Positions 16,584 to 25,301 of a stretch of DNA of 64,000 nt are shown here, one piece after another. The position numbers and the translations under genes are program-made. The notes beneath the pieces are model-generated. The model was given only the letters and a program-made list of their open reading frames with translations, was not told where the DNA came from and did not search any database. The DNA is from Brevibacillus choshinensis (GTDB lineage Bacteria > Bacillota > Bacilli > Brevibacillales > Brevibacillaceae): NCBI RefSeq assembly GCF_001420695.1, contig NZ_LJJB01000007.1, positions 941,890-1,005,889 on the forward strand, in the 5' to 3' direction. The number at the start of each line of letters is the position of its first letter. Within the stretch, counting starts at the first letter, position 1.

Positions 16584-17699
16584 TTAGACCAAAGCCTTGC
16601 GCTGGGTAAAGTCGGTTTCGTTGTAGTAGGTATTGGCAACCAGTAAATTGGGACCGGCACACTGGGCTTCTGGGCAGTAGCAGCTGATTTTTTCGTTGAG
16701 CGAATGCTTCTGCCAGGTGTCAAACATCGTTTGAAGCTGATCAGACTGAATGTTTCCGAGCGGCTCGACATCACCAAAATCCGTTACGATCACTTCACCC
16801 GTAAAAATATTCACGTTGAGGCGATTGCGACCATCCGGATCATTGCGAGTCGTTACATTTTTAGCTTCTCGCAAGCGCTTGATAAGCTCGCGATCTGCTT
16901 CGACTGGGCTGCAAGCGAAAAAGGGCAAGGTGCCAAACAGCATCCACAGATCTTCATTGCGGATATCGAGCATATGGTGAACCGCGGCTCGCAGCTCATC
17001 TAGCTGGAGGACGTCGAGATCACGGGCAAAGTCGCTCGCGTACATCGGATGGACTTCGTGGCGACGGGCACCCATCTCTTGGATTTGCTGGTGAAGAGTC
17101 ACAAGCTTTGGCCATGTCCGATGGTTCAGCATCGTTTCGGCGGAGACAAACACACCGGCATCCGCTAGCTTTCTAGAACTATCCAGCATGCTGTTGAACA
17201 GAGCTTCTGCCTGTTTGGATGAAACCGCCTGTCTTGCTTTTGCGTAAACAATATCATGGAATTCTTCTGGAGTAGACCAGTTCCACGAAATGTGCATGAC
17301 ATCTATGTAGGGAAGGATCAGTTCATAGCGCGAGAATGGCATGGACATGTTGGAATTGATCTGTGTTCGCAGCCCTCGATCGGTCGCATACTTCAGGATA
17401 GGCAGGATGACCTCTTTGACTGTACGCTCGCTGTACATCGGTTCGCCGCCTGTTATACTGAGAGTGAGAAGATCACGTGCTTCATCCAGACGTCGCAGGA
17501 TTAGGTCAACGGGTAGAGCAGGATCGTCCTTGTAACGCAATGTATCACCCACTGCACAATGCTCACAACGGAGATTGCACAGATTCGTTACGGTAAATTC
17601 GACGCTAGTCAGCTTGTAGGCTGGTGGTGTCGCACCCGCCAACGGCTCCCATGGATCTTGCTTAGGTGTGAGTGGTGTAGTCGGAACCATGCGGATCAA
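16584..17699 (-). CDS. yfkAB: Radical SAM/CxCxxxxC protein YfkAB
   Basis: 371 residues. The radical SAM cluster motif CNLRCEHC (Cys41, 45, 48) and GGEP follow, with a C-terminal CYCPEAQC that gives the CxCxxxxC signature of the YfkAB family. Such enzymes cleave S-adenosylmethionine to make a 5'-deoxyadenosyl radical; the substrate of YfkAB is not known. The start is TTG at 17699 because AAGGAGG is 9 nt upstream of it, while the ATG at 17690 is 18 nt away. The gene is full length, unlike the split yfkA/yfkB in some annotations. The spore SASP gene follows closely. Confidence 0.9.
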   Translation of the reverse strand: MIRMVPTTPLTPKQDPWEPLAGATPPAYKLTSVEFTVTNLCNLRCEHCAVGDTLRYKDDPALPVDLILRRLDEARDLLTLSITGGEPMYSERTVKEVILPILKYATDRGLRTQINSNMSMPFSRYELILPYIDVMHISWNWSTPEEFHDIVYAKARQAVSSKQAEALFNSMLDSSRKLADAGVFVSAETMLNHRTWPKLVTLHQQIQEMGARRHEVHPMYASDFARDLDVLQLDELRAAVHHMLDIRNEDLWMLFGTLPFFACSPVEADRELIKRLREAKNVTTRNDPDGRNRLNVNIFTGEVIVTDFGDVEPLGNIQSDQLQTMFDTWQKHSLNEKISCYCPEAQCAGPNLLVANTYYNETDFTQRKALV

Positions 17700-17775
17700 T
17701 TGTGGAAACCTCCTTCATTCTGTGTACATTCAACCTATTATAACGACATTCGAGCGGAAGGAGAATAGCTTACAG

Positions 17776-18453
17776 ATGATTATGGGAATGTCTTTTAGTC
17801 GTGGCGTCTTATTTCACGATCGGAATGTGTTGGCCTGTGCGGAAGTGAAAGACGGAGTCATCCATTTGTGGGCTGAAAAAATTACGATTCGAACCATCGG
17901 CAAGCTCTGGTACCGAATCTTTTTCTCCTTTCCTTGGTATTATCAGTTGTTTCATTTGCTGCTAGCTGGATACGTCATTGCTGCATTTTTGTATCCATCC
18001 TGGGCAGTTGTCGATCCCATGTGGATTGCGGTCTACATAGGAGGCTTTCATTTTGTCTTTCCAAGTGTGATGAAAAAATTCCACGGAGCAGAGCATAAAG
18101 TATTCAGTCATTATGGAAGAAAAAAGATGGACGCTATCGGGGAAATTGCGAAGGCGGATATCGTCAATGCGGGTTGCTCGACGAATCTGGTTGTCTGGTA
18201 TTTCATCGGCTTTGTGCTCACTGTGTTTTTCCTGCCGTTGGAGTGGAGCGTTGCCAGCGGGGTGGCGACACTTCTGGCTGGGATGTTTGGTGATCGTTTT
18301 TTGCGCAAATACTGCGGTTTCGCTTACAAGCTGTCCGGGTTTTTCCAAAAGCATTTCACGACCAAGGAACCGGACCGCGTACACCTGGAGACAGCGCTGA
18401 GGTCGTATATCCTGTTCGAGCACATTCGGGATATGGAGCGTCGTGCAGCTTAA
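17776..18453 (+). CDS. DUF1385 family membrane protein
   Basis: 225 residues with three to four hydrophobic helices and the DUF1385 hallmarks: HGAEHKVFSHY (about residues 103-113) and NAGCSTNLV (about 130). DUF1385 proteins are polytopic membrane proteins of unknown function that have been proposed to have metal-dependent chemistry from their conserved His/Cys residues; this remains inference. ATG 17776 is preceded by AAGGAG at 12 nt, rather long. It is divergent from yfkAB and shares a short 76-nt promoter region with it. Confidence 0.82.
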   Translation: MIMGMSFSRGVLFHDRNVLACAEVKDGVIHLWAEKITIRTIGKLWYRIFFSFPWYYQLFHLLLAGYVIAAFLYPSWAVVDPMWIAVYIGGFHFVFPSVMKKFHGAEHKVFSHYGRKKMDAIGEIAKADIVNAGCSTNLVVWYFIGFVLTVFFLPLEWSVASGVATLLAGMFGDRFLRKYCGFAYKLSGFFQKHFTTKEPDRVHLETALRSYILFEHIRDMERRAA

Positions 18454-18467
18454 TCTGTTAAGCAGAC

Positions 18468-18500
18468 GCCTAAGAGGAGAGGGGGAGCCCTCTCCTTATT
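18468..18500 (+). terminator. Terminator-like hairpin after DUF1385 gene
   Basis: AAGGAGAGGG-like stem: AGGAGAGGG pairs with CCCTCTCCT around GGAG, followed by TATTTG. Confidence 0.55.
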
Positions 18501-18528
18501 TGTATTCACGAAAGCTCATTAGCAGGTC

Positions 18529-19458
18529 TTATCTTTGGTTACTGATGGAAGGCAAAACGCCTGCCTTTTTGTTCACTAGCTTTTTCAAGTTTTCCAAATT
18601 GACCAGAACGATGCCAACGATAATCGTAATTCCTCCTACCAGCGACAAGATGGTTAGCGGCTCATGATAGAGGACTGCCCCTAAGCAGAGGGAGATTAAT
18701 GGAGAGATATATAGCCAGGTAGAAGGGAATACCGGATTGGTTTTGGCTACGAGCCAATAAAAAATGGTGTGTCCCATCATGGATCCGACGAAGATTAAAT
18801 AAACAAGTGAAAAGATAGCTGTCGGAGTAAACATGGATGCGATATGCGCCTGCTCTGTAAACAACGATAACAGCAGAAGCAGGAATCCGCCATGCATCAT
18901 CTGAGCGGCATTGAGTGCAATGGGTGACGTATGCTGGAATCGCTGGATGACATGACGAGAATAGACAGCGCCACCAGAATAAAAGATTTGACCAAATAAG
19001 ACCACCAAGCACCCAAGCAGCCAGTACTTATTGAAGTCGATGGTAAGACCTGGTAAGAGCAAGATGACAACACCTGCTAACCCAACGAGACAACCGACCC
19101 AAGCTGAGCCGGAGAGCTTTTGTCGAGAAAGGAACGTCTGTAGCAGCAGAATAAGTAGAGGCGCTGTTGCCGATAAGATAGCGGCAATCCCAGAGCTTAA
19201 ATACTGCTCTGCCCAGTACAAAGAGGCGAAGACACCAAAGGTAAGCCCTAGACCTGTCAGGAACATCTCTTTCGTGAACAAGAGCGACAGGCTCGCTTTC
19301 TTTTTCCAGACCATCCAAAGAAATAAAATAAAGCCAGCTAGAAAAAAACGAATACCCGCTGAGAAAAAGGGCGACGCGCCTGCATCTATCCCGACTTTTA
19401 TGGCCAAAAAGGTCGTACCGAAGATTAAACACATCACGATATAGTTGAGCAGTATCAT
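18529..19458 (-). CDS. EamA/DMT-family exporter
   Basis: 309 residues with ten membrane helices arranged as two EamA repeats (about 5-140 and 150-295), the drug/metabolite transporter layout seen in amino acid and metabolite exporters such as RhaT and YdcZ relatives. Motifs: FGTTFLAIKVG in helix 1 and AILSATAPLLILLL at the end of the first repeat. ATG 19458 has AAGGAGG 7 nt upstream; upstream in-frame codons are not supported. It is divergent from a MocR regulator, a common pairing in which the regulator controls the exporter. Confidence 0.87.
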   Translation of the reverse strand: MILLNYIVMCLIFGTTFLAIKVGIDAGASPFFSAGIRFFLAGFILFLWMVWKKKASLSLLFTKEMFLTGLGLTFGVFASLYWAEQYLSSGIAAILSATAPLLILLLQTFLSRQKLSGSAWVGCLVGLAGVVILLLPGLTIDFNKYWLLGCLVVLFGQIFYSGGAVYSRHVIQRFQHTSPIALNAAQMMHGGFLLLLLSLFTEQAHIASMFTPTAIFSLVYLIFVGSMMGHTIFYWLVAKTNPVFPSTWLYISPLISLCLGAVLYHEPLTILSLVGGITIIVGIVLVNLENLKKLVNKKAGVLPSISNQR

Positions 19459-19496
19459 TGTGATTCCTCCTTTCCACCAGCATAAGGGAAGAGGAG

Positions 19497-19523
19497 TAGA
19501 ACAGTTTTTAACGAATAGAACAG
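19497..19523. promoter_or_regulatory. Direct repeat TAGAACAG in the DMT-MocR intergenic region
   Basis: TAGAACAG occurs at 19497-19504 and again at 19516-19523, 19 bp start to start, on the same face of the helix within about two turns. Several MocR regulators bind direct repeats in divergent promoters, so this is a candidate operator. The second copy would overlap a possible -35 of the mocR gene (CATAAT -10 at 19541). Confidence 0.45.
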
Positions 19524-19571
19524 ATAGCGACTTATGCAATCATAATAAGAGGTAGGAGAGGGGGAAGCTAG

Positions 19572-20993
19572 ATGAAAAGAGGGGTTCTTTCCAATGATCA
19601 TTCCGACAAGCTTTTCGAACAGATATACGACTATGTTTTAGAACGAATCAGACGCGGAGAGTGGAAAGAGCATGAAAAGCTCCCATCTGTCCGTACGCTG
19701 GCACTGGAATTCAATGTCCATCGGCTCACGGTGTTTAAAGCCTACCAGTTGTTGAAACAAAATCAAAAAGTGTATGTAAGAGATAAATCGGGTTACTATG
19801 TACAGCCTGGCCATGGTTTGTCGTTGGATTCGCGTAATGATCCCATTGTTTCTGCCTACGTTCAAGAGAGTCATCTCTCGGAAATTCATCAGGTGCAGGC
19901 CACGTATCAATTTTCCAAAGCCCTACTCGATCCGAATCTTTTGCCAAACCTGTATTTTTCCGAATACGTGAAAAAGGTTTTTGATCTATATCCAAAAGTA
20001 TTGGGAACGTATTCGACGATACAAGGTGATCAGGAGCTGCGAGATGCCCTATGTGATTATTTCATCAATCATTATCACTTTTACCTGAATCCGGACGAAT
20101 TATTGGTCACCTCGGGCTCTCAAGAAGCCATTGATATAGTGGCCAGAGTCTTGATAAAGCCGAGAGACGTCGTTTTTCTGGAAAGACCGACATACAGCCC
20201 AGCCATCGATGTCTTTAGAAGACAGGGAGCTACAATCGTCCCCATCGAGATTGAAGAGGACGGGTATGACCTGGATCAAGTAGAAAAGCTCCTGCAAACC
20301 CATAAGCCGCGACTTTTTTATCTCAACCCTACCTTTCAAAATCCAACGGGCTACACGATCCCTGTAGAGCAACGAAAACGATTGGTGGAACTGGCTGCAC
20401 AGTACCAATGCTTACTGGTAGAGGACGATCCTTATCGTGATATTTACTTTGGAAAAAAGCCGCCGTTGCCGCTGTTTTCCTATGATACGTCTGGGACGGT
20501 CATCTACATTCGCAGCTTTAGTAAATACATCGCGCCTGGCTTGAGCATCGCCATAGTCGCCTGCCGTCCGTCTGTAATGAACCTGTTGGTGAGAGCGAAG
20601 TCACTCGCAGACAGTGGGACTCCCCATTTGAATCAAAAGATCTTCTTGCACTATTTCTTTTCAGCACGAATGCAGCAGCATTTGGAGAAGCTCCGAATTG
20701 CTCTCTCCATTCGTAAGGAAATGATGGAGGAAGAGTTTTCTGTTACCGACTGGAAATGGTCTAGCCCGGCAGGAGGCTTCAACCTGTGGATGATGCTTCC
20801 TGAGTCTGTTCCCATGGATGATTTTCTCAGCAAAAGCATCGAGAATTCCATTACGTTTGTGCCCGGATCGATATGTGACCCACTTCGGGAGTCAAAATCA
20901 TGGATAAGAGTGTGTTATTCCTATTTGAATGAGCAGAAATTGCGTGAAGGGGTGCAGCGGCTGATCAGCGTGTACTCATCTGTCCATCAATAA
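19572..20993 (+). CDS. MocR-type GntR regulator with aminotransferase domain
   Basis: 473 residues: an N-terminal GntR winged helix (about 10-80, KLPSVRTLALEFNVHRLTVFKAYQ region) fused to a fold-type I aminotransferase domain (about 110-465) with NPTFQNPTG near 252 and the PLP-binding lysine in SFSKY (about Lys318). MocR proteins sense PLP or an amine/amino acid through the aminotransferase domain and regulate a neighbouring gene; the divergent DMT exporter is the probable target. ATG 19572 follows GAGAGGGGGAAGC. Confidence 0.9.
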   Translation: MKRGVLSNDHSDKLFEQIYDYVLERIRRGEWKEHEKLPSVRTLALEFNVHRLTVFKAYQLLKQNQKVYVRDKSGYYVQPGHGLSLDSRNDPIVSAYVQESHLSEIHQVQATYQFSKALLDPNLLPNLYFSEYVKKVFDLYPKVLGTYSTIQGDQELRDALCDYFINHYHFYLNPDELLVTSGSQEAIDIVARVLIKPRDVVFLERPTYSPAIDVFRRQGATIVPIEIEEDGYDLDQVEKLLQTHKPRLFYLNPTFQNPTGYTIPVEQRKRLVELAAQYQCLLVEDDPYRDIYFGKKPPLPLFSYDTSGTVIYIRSFSKYIAPGLSIAIVACRPSVMNLLVRAKSLADSGTPHLNQKIFLHYFFSARMQQHLEKLRIALSIRKEMMEEEFSVTDWKWSSPAGGFNLWMMLPESVPMDDFLSKSIENSITFVPGSICDPLRESKSWIRVCYSYLNEQKLREGVQRLISVYSSVHQ

Positions 20994-21117
20994 AAGATGG
21001 GTGAACGGGGGCCATCCTCGATGTGGCGACAGGTGCTTCGTCTTTTGTGGCTGAAGCGAGAGGTCGTTTCTTGAAAGGTGCCACAGACTATTTGCAAATC
21101 ACAAAATGGAAACAAAA

Positions 21118-21140
21118 AACCGCTCAAGTAGCGGCTTTCT
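21118..21140 (-). terminator. Terminator of the gamma-carbonic anhydrase gene
   Basis: AACCGCT / AGCGGCTT stem with 5-nt loop; on the minus strand followed by TTTTTTGTTT. Confidence 0.75.
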
Positions 21141-21149
21141 TTTATATGC

Positions 21150-21683
21150 TTATTCTCTGTCCAGCGGCGCTTGTTCCAGCTGACGGTAGGTTTTTCCTTT
21201 ATCCACATACGATTGGCGAATACGGATAAGCTCTTTGTAATCCGCTTCTGTCAGTTCGCGTTTGACCTTTGCTGGGTTGCCGACCACGAGCGTGCGAGGA
21301 GGGACCTTCATCCCAGGAGGCACGAGCGCTCCGGCCGCGACCATCGCGTCCTCACCAATTTCAGCTTTATCCATAATGATGGAGCCCATCCCAATTAAGG
21401 CTCCGCGTCTGACGATACAGCTGTGCAGAACAGCGTTGTGACCAACCGTTACTTCATCTTCCAAAATCAGAGGATTATTCGGGCTCTGGTGCAGGGTGCT
21501 GTTGTCTTGTACGCTCACACGTCGACCGATAACCGTCGGGGCAATATCACCACGGATGACGGTGTTGTACCAGATCGAGGAATCCTCGCCAATTTCTACA
21601 TCGCCAGAAACGACAACACCTTTCGCGAGGAATACGGATGGATGAATGCGTGGATTGACATTTTCAAATGATAGCAGTAACAT
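21150..21683 (-). CDS. Gamma-class carbonic anhydrase family protein
   Basis: 177 residues of left-handed beta-helix made from hexapeptide repeats (VVVSGDVEIGEDSSIW onward) with the three zinc-ligand histidines of gamma-carbonic anhydrases in the expected spacing (His65, His82, His87), then a C-terminal helix. The family hydrates CO2 or binds CoA-type substrates (YtoA, PaaY, CaiE relatives); carbonic anhydrase activity is not certain. ATG 21683 has AGGAGG 5 nt upstream. The HesB-like gene lies just upstream on the same strand, 13 nt away. Confidence 0.88.
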   Translation of the reverse strand: MLLLSFENVNPRIHPSVFLAKGVVVSGDVEIGEDSSIWYNTVIRGDIAPTVIGRRVSVQDNSTLHQSPNNPLILEDEVTVGHNAVLHSCIVRRGALIGMGSIIMDKAEIGEDAMVAAGALVPPGMKVPPRTLVVGNPAKVKRELTEADYKELIRIRQSYVDKGKTYRQLEQAPLDRE

Positions 21684-21696
21684 AACTTCCTCCTAA

Positions 21697-22005
21697 TCAA
21701 TGTATGTGCGTACAATCATTTTGCAATGGCCGAGGATGAATGATTGAAAACCGCCCGGTCGTAGCGTCGCAATCGATGATCGTGCCAGTCAGTTGTTCCG
21801 CCTCTTCATCTTGGTACAGAAAACGAATTCCGCAGAGTTCCAGCTCATGATCGCCCTTCTGTGCTTCGGTGATCGCAATACTGTAGGTAAAGCTCCCACA
21901 ACCCGTTGTCGTAGGAATGAGTTTTATCCCGAGCTTGTCTGAATCAGGCTCTTCAGCGATCAACAGGGCAAGGCGTGCTGCTGCGTGTGGGGTAATGATA
22001 ATCAC
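21697..22005 (-). CDS. HesB/IscA-like iron-sulfur biogenesis family protein
   Basis: 102 residues with the Fe-S_biosyn fold (ITPHAAARLALLI start, strands with TTTGCGSFTYSI). A-type carriers have three cysteines (CxnCGC); here only CG near residue 36 and a cysteine in ELCGIRF are seen, so classical cluster-carrier ligands are incomplete, as in the YqkB branch. The start is GTG at 22005, set by AAGGAGG 7 nt upstream; the ATG at 22026 overlaps that ribosome-binding site. It probably forms a two-gene unit with the gamma-carbonic anhydrase. Confidence 0.78.
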   Translation of the reverse strand: MIIITPHAAARLALLIAEEPDSDKLGIKLIPTTTGCGSFTYSIAITEAQKGDHELELCGIRFLYQDEEAEQLTGTIIDCDATTGRFSIIHPRPLQNDCTHIH

Positions 22006-22137
22006 GGTCAACCCTCCTTGTAACATCCTCTATTGTACTACAGGTTTTGGAGAATGAACAATTTGGACGTGTTTCCAGGATGCCTTGGTTGACCGATCAA
22101 ACACCATATGATAGAGTAGGGTTACTGATTCGATAAC

Positions 22138-22534
22138 GCAGGAAATGTGGGTAGTCGCTGCCGCGATCGTTCGCGATTGGCGGTAGAGGAAAGTCCAGGC
22201 TCGCCCAGGCTGAGATGCTTGGAGTGTTCGTACCTGGTGTAAACCAGGGCAGTGAGGTTCGCCTCGCTGACGGCGTGGAAAAGGCTCTCTCTGAGGCCCG
22301 AGTACGCTGAAAGTGCCACAGAAACGTAGCTTTTCTGGCGACAGAAAAGATGGAACGCGGTAAACCCTGCGAGCGAGAAACCCAAATTTGGTAGGGGAAC
22401 CGTCCTAAAGGAACCAAACAGAGGGACGGATGGCGTCTGAGACGTCATAGATAGATGGCTACCGCTCTTGGTGCGAGGGGGAGACCCGCTTGAAGCACGG
22501 GAGAGACAGAACCTGGCTTATAGCATTTCCTGCT
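22138..22534 (+). ncRNA. rnpB: RNase P RNA, Bacillus type (B-type)
   Basis: The catalytic RNA of RNase P, which matures tRNA 5' ends. Conserved pieces are easily read: GAGGAAAGTCC near 22187, GAAAGTGCCACAGAAACG near 22308, GGAACGCGGTAAACCC near 22350, GCGAGAAACCCAAATTTGG near 22372, and the 3' ACAGAACCTGGCTTATAG. The 5' GCAGGAAATG and 3' CATTTCCTGC ends pair as helix P1, defining the boundaries to within a few bases. A TTGACC at 22089 with a weak TAGAGT -10 may be its promoter. Confidence 0.96.
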
Positions 22535-22546
22535 GGAACGAAACGT

Positions 22547-22578
22547 AAAACCGTCTGAGTGATTCAGGCGGTTTTTTT
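22547..22578 (+). terminator. Terminator of rnpB
   Basis: AAAACCGTCTGA pairs with TCAGGCGGTTTT and is followed by seven T. Confidence 0.85.
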
Positions 22579-22759
22579 GCGTTTATTAAAAGCTTGAGTG
22601 ATATTTTCAAAAGACTGTCATAAGTTGGCAGGGAGTGGACATGCAACATTTCAGAGAGTACTCACGTCAAATAGAGCACTTGCCCAATAGACTCGACAAG
22701 ATGAGGCAAGAACAGACAAAACATATACGGGCTACTTAAAAGTAATGGAGGGAATGAAT

Positions 22760-25105
22760 TTGCAAAACTTTAAAGCACGATCTGCACAAGATCTGAAGAA
22801 AATACTCGCTGGAGCTGTTTTGGCTGGGATGCTGGCTGTACCGAACATGGGACTTGCCGCGACTGCCCTGCCGCTATCGGATATCGCTAAAAACACGAAT
22901 AAAGACGCGATTCTAAAATTGAACTACGCAGGAGTATTGAAAGGCTACACCGATGGAACATTCCGACCAGACAAGGAAGTAACGCGCGCTGAGTTTGCGA
23001 AAATCGCCGTACTCGCTATGGGGTACACGGATGATCAGGCAAACCTGCTGAAAGGTTCCACCAAGTTCAAAGACTTGCCTTCTAGCCATTGGGCAACAGG
23101 ATACATCAATTTGGCAGTGTCTCAAGGAATTATCAAAGGCTACCCGGATGGCACGTTCAAACCAGATAGCAACGTAAAAATCGCTGAGGCACTGACCGTT
23201 TACGTACAAGGCTTGAAAATCAATGTAAACGCATCGAACACAAGCGAGTGGTATTACCCGTACCTGTTGGCGGCAGATAAAGCGGGGATCTACGATACGA
23301 AGGAAACACCGACTATTCCGGCCAAACGCGATATTGTTGCCAAGTACACAGATCGATTCATGGAAACGCCAGTGTATGCAAATGGCTCCTACTATGACAA
23401 AGATGGTAACGCAGACGGAACCATCAAAAAGCTGCCAGTTGTGAAAGGAACGGTTACTTCTTACGACAAGTCATCGAAAAAACTCAAGTTGGCAGGACAG
23501 AGTGGCGATATCACGATCTCTGACTCTGCTCAAGTGTACGGAAATGTCGTTGTGGGAGCACAAGTCGAATACATCGTGAAAAGCGGAAAAGTATCCTTCT
23601 TGACCGTTTCTACTGCGGAAGCCAACATCGTTGAGGGTGTAGTGAAGACCGGGTTGAACTTCACCACAGCAGTGGGGGATGAGAAAAAGTTTAAAGCGAT
23701 CGTAAATGGCAAAGAGGTTGTGCTGGAAGTGGAAAATGGCGTGAGCGTTTCGCGTTCCCAAATCGGCCAAAAATTCGTCGCTGTGATGGATGAGGATGGA
23801 AAAGTAGCCTCTATCACATTCTCGAAAAACACAACAGTAGGAACCGTGGAAAAAGTCTCATCTGTGAGCGGATCCAATTCGAAAAAAGAGATCAAGGTAG
23901 ATGGAACGACGTACGTCCTGACGACGTCTGCTACTGTAAAAGAAAAAGCGCATCCGCAAGCCAAGGAAGTGTCAAGCTCCTTTAGTGACATTGAAAAAGG
24001 TGATGCCGTCGAATTGACGATGGACGTGGATGGCAAAGTCACAGCAGCTACCATCACAAAGCTGAGTGTCGTAGAACCTATTCGTGTCGATACGGATGAA
24101 AATATGATCAGCTTTGACGGATACGACTACGAAGTATTGGAAGATACGGAGCTTCTCGTAGATGAAGACGAAGTGTCCGAGCTCGATGACCTGAAGAACA
24201 ATCAGGTAGCCATCCTCACGTTTGACACGAATGGCAATCTGAAAAAAATCGAGCAAGGCGTGGGAGTCGCGAGCAACAAGCTGATTGAGGATACGACTGC
24301 GTATCAGGCTGGCAATCCGGAGAAGCTCGCTACCATCAAGGTAGAAGGCAAGATTTATAGCATCTTGACCACTGCCAAGCTGACGGTTAACGAGGAAAGC
24401 GTGTCTCCAACCTCCATCGGCACGGATGATTTGAACGATTACAGAATCATCACCTGGAAATACAATGTCGGCACGAAAAATATCGTGGAGTTGACCTTGG
24501 AAAAACAAACGGTGACTGGCTATGTAACCAAAAAATCTGGTGATAAGATTACGGTTGGTGGAAAAGTATACCAATTGGCTTCTGGTGTTACGATTGACAG
24601 CGATGCTGCCTCCAACGACAAGGAATATACTCTTACACTAAACAACGCGGGCAAAGTGAAAGCTGTAACAGGTGCTGCGAGAAAAGTAAGTGGTGTAGTC
24701 GATTCTGTGGAGGTTCGTAAAGAGGACGGAAAAGTGATTTCCGCCATCGTTGAAGTGAATGGCAAGAAATACGATGTCAGCGACGAGGACGCAATCAAGG
24801 ACGTAGATCAATTTGAATATGCGACATTGACGTTGAATCGTGATGGTGATGTGACAGCAGCTTCTGCGCAAGGGAAAAAGGCACAGAGCGACGTGAAATT
24901 CGTAGGCATTGAGTCTCGCGTAAATGGAGACAAATACGTATTCTTTGATGATGTGTCCAGCAGCATGAAAATGGCGAAGGACGCTCAGATCAAATATTAC
25001 GATGGCTCTGAACTCGATGAAGACGAGATCAAAACAACAGACAAGGTTGACTTGTGGACAAATGCAAGCGGTCAAGTCTATGTAATCGTCGTCGCAAAAC
25101 GATAA
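22760..25105 (+). CDS. S-layer-homology (SLH) domain cell-surface protein
   Basis: 781 residues: signal peptide (about 1-34, cleavage after GLAA), two clear SLH domains (about 40-95 with YTDGTFRPDKEVTRAEF, about 105-160 with YPDGTFKPDSNVKIAEA) and a degenerate third (about 170-215). SLH domains anchor proteins to pyruvylated secondary cell-wall polymer. The rest is a string of beta-rich modules with recurrent patterns such as G(K)VTxxxxxKITVGGKVYxL and LTLNxxGKVxAVTG. I choose TTG 22760 because GGAGGG lies 7 nt upstream; ATG 22745 and 22754 overlap that site. It may be an S-layer-type or wall-associated protein rather than the main S-layer. Confidence 0.9.
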   Translation: MQNFKARSAQDLKKILAGAVLAGMLAVPNMGLAATALPLSDIAKNTNKDAILKLNYAGVLKGYTDGTFRPDKEVTRAEFAKIAVLAMGYTDDQANLLKGSTKFKDLPSSHWATGYINLAVSQGIIKGYPDGTFKPDSNVKIAEALTVYVQGLKINVNASNTSEWYYPYLLAADKAGIYDTKETPTIPAKRDIVAKYTDRFMETPVYANGSYYDKDGNADGTIKKLPVVKGTVTSYDKSSKKLKLAGQSGDITISDSAQVYGNVVVGAQVEYIVKSGKVSFLTVSTAEANIVEGVVKTGLNFTTAVGDEKKFKAIVNGKEVVLEVENGVSVSRSQIGQKFVAVMDEDGKVASITFSKNTTVGTVEKVSSVSGSNSKKEIKVDGTTYVLTTSATVKEKAHPQAKEVSSSFSDIEKGDAVELTMDVDGKVTAATITKLSVVEPIRVDTDENMISFDGYDYEVLEDTELLVDEDEVSELDDLKNNQVAILTFDTNGNLKKIEQGVGVASNKLIEDTTAYQAGNPEKLATIKVEGKIYSILTTAKLTVNEESVSPTSIGTDDLNDYRIITWKYNVGTKNIVELTLEKQTVTGYVTKKSGDKITVGGKVYQLASGVTIDSDAASNDKEYTLTLNNAGKVKAVTGAARKVSGVVDSVEVRKEDGKVISAIVEVNGKKYDVSDEDAIKDVDQFEYATLTLNRDGDVTAASAQGKKAQSDVKFVGIESRVNGDKYVFFDDVSSSMKMAKDAQIKYYDGSELDEDEIKTTDKVDLWTNASGQVYVIVVAKR

Positions 25106-25141
25106 GAAAACCATTCGAAGCAAACGAAAAATAAGGCTCTG

Positions 25142-25195
25142 CACCCACCCGTTCTTTGGTACATACACGCAAAGGATTGGGTGGGTGTCCTTGTT
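25142..25195 (+). terminator. Terminator after SLH gene
   Basis: Perfect 9-bp stem CACCCACCC / GGGTGGGTG extended by TTCTTTG / CAAAGGA, then TCCTTGTTTA. Confidence 0.65.
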
Positions 25196-25301
25196 TATTG
25201 GGTATTCATCTAGGCTAACTCCTGTCAGGAAAAACTGGGTAGTAAAAGGGGCGTACTAGCATAAGCCCTTTCCCATAGGGTTTATGGAGGAGGTGAATTC
25301 C

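Noticed and set aside
22097-22448. Frames over the RNase P RNA
   Set aside because: The region is a structured RNA with conserved sequence, not coding.
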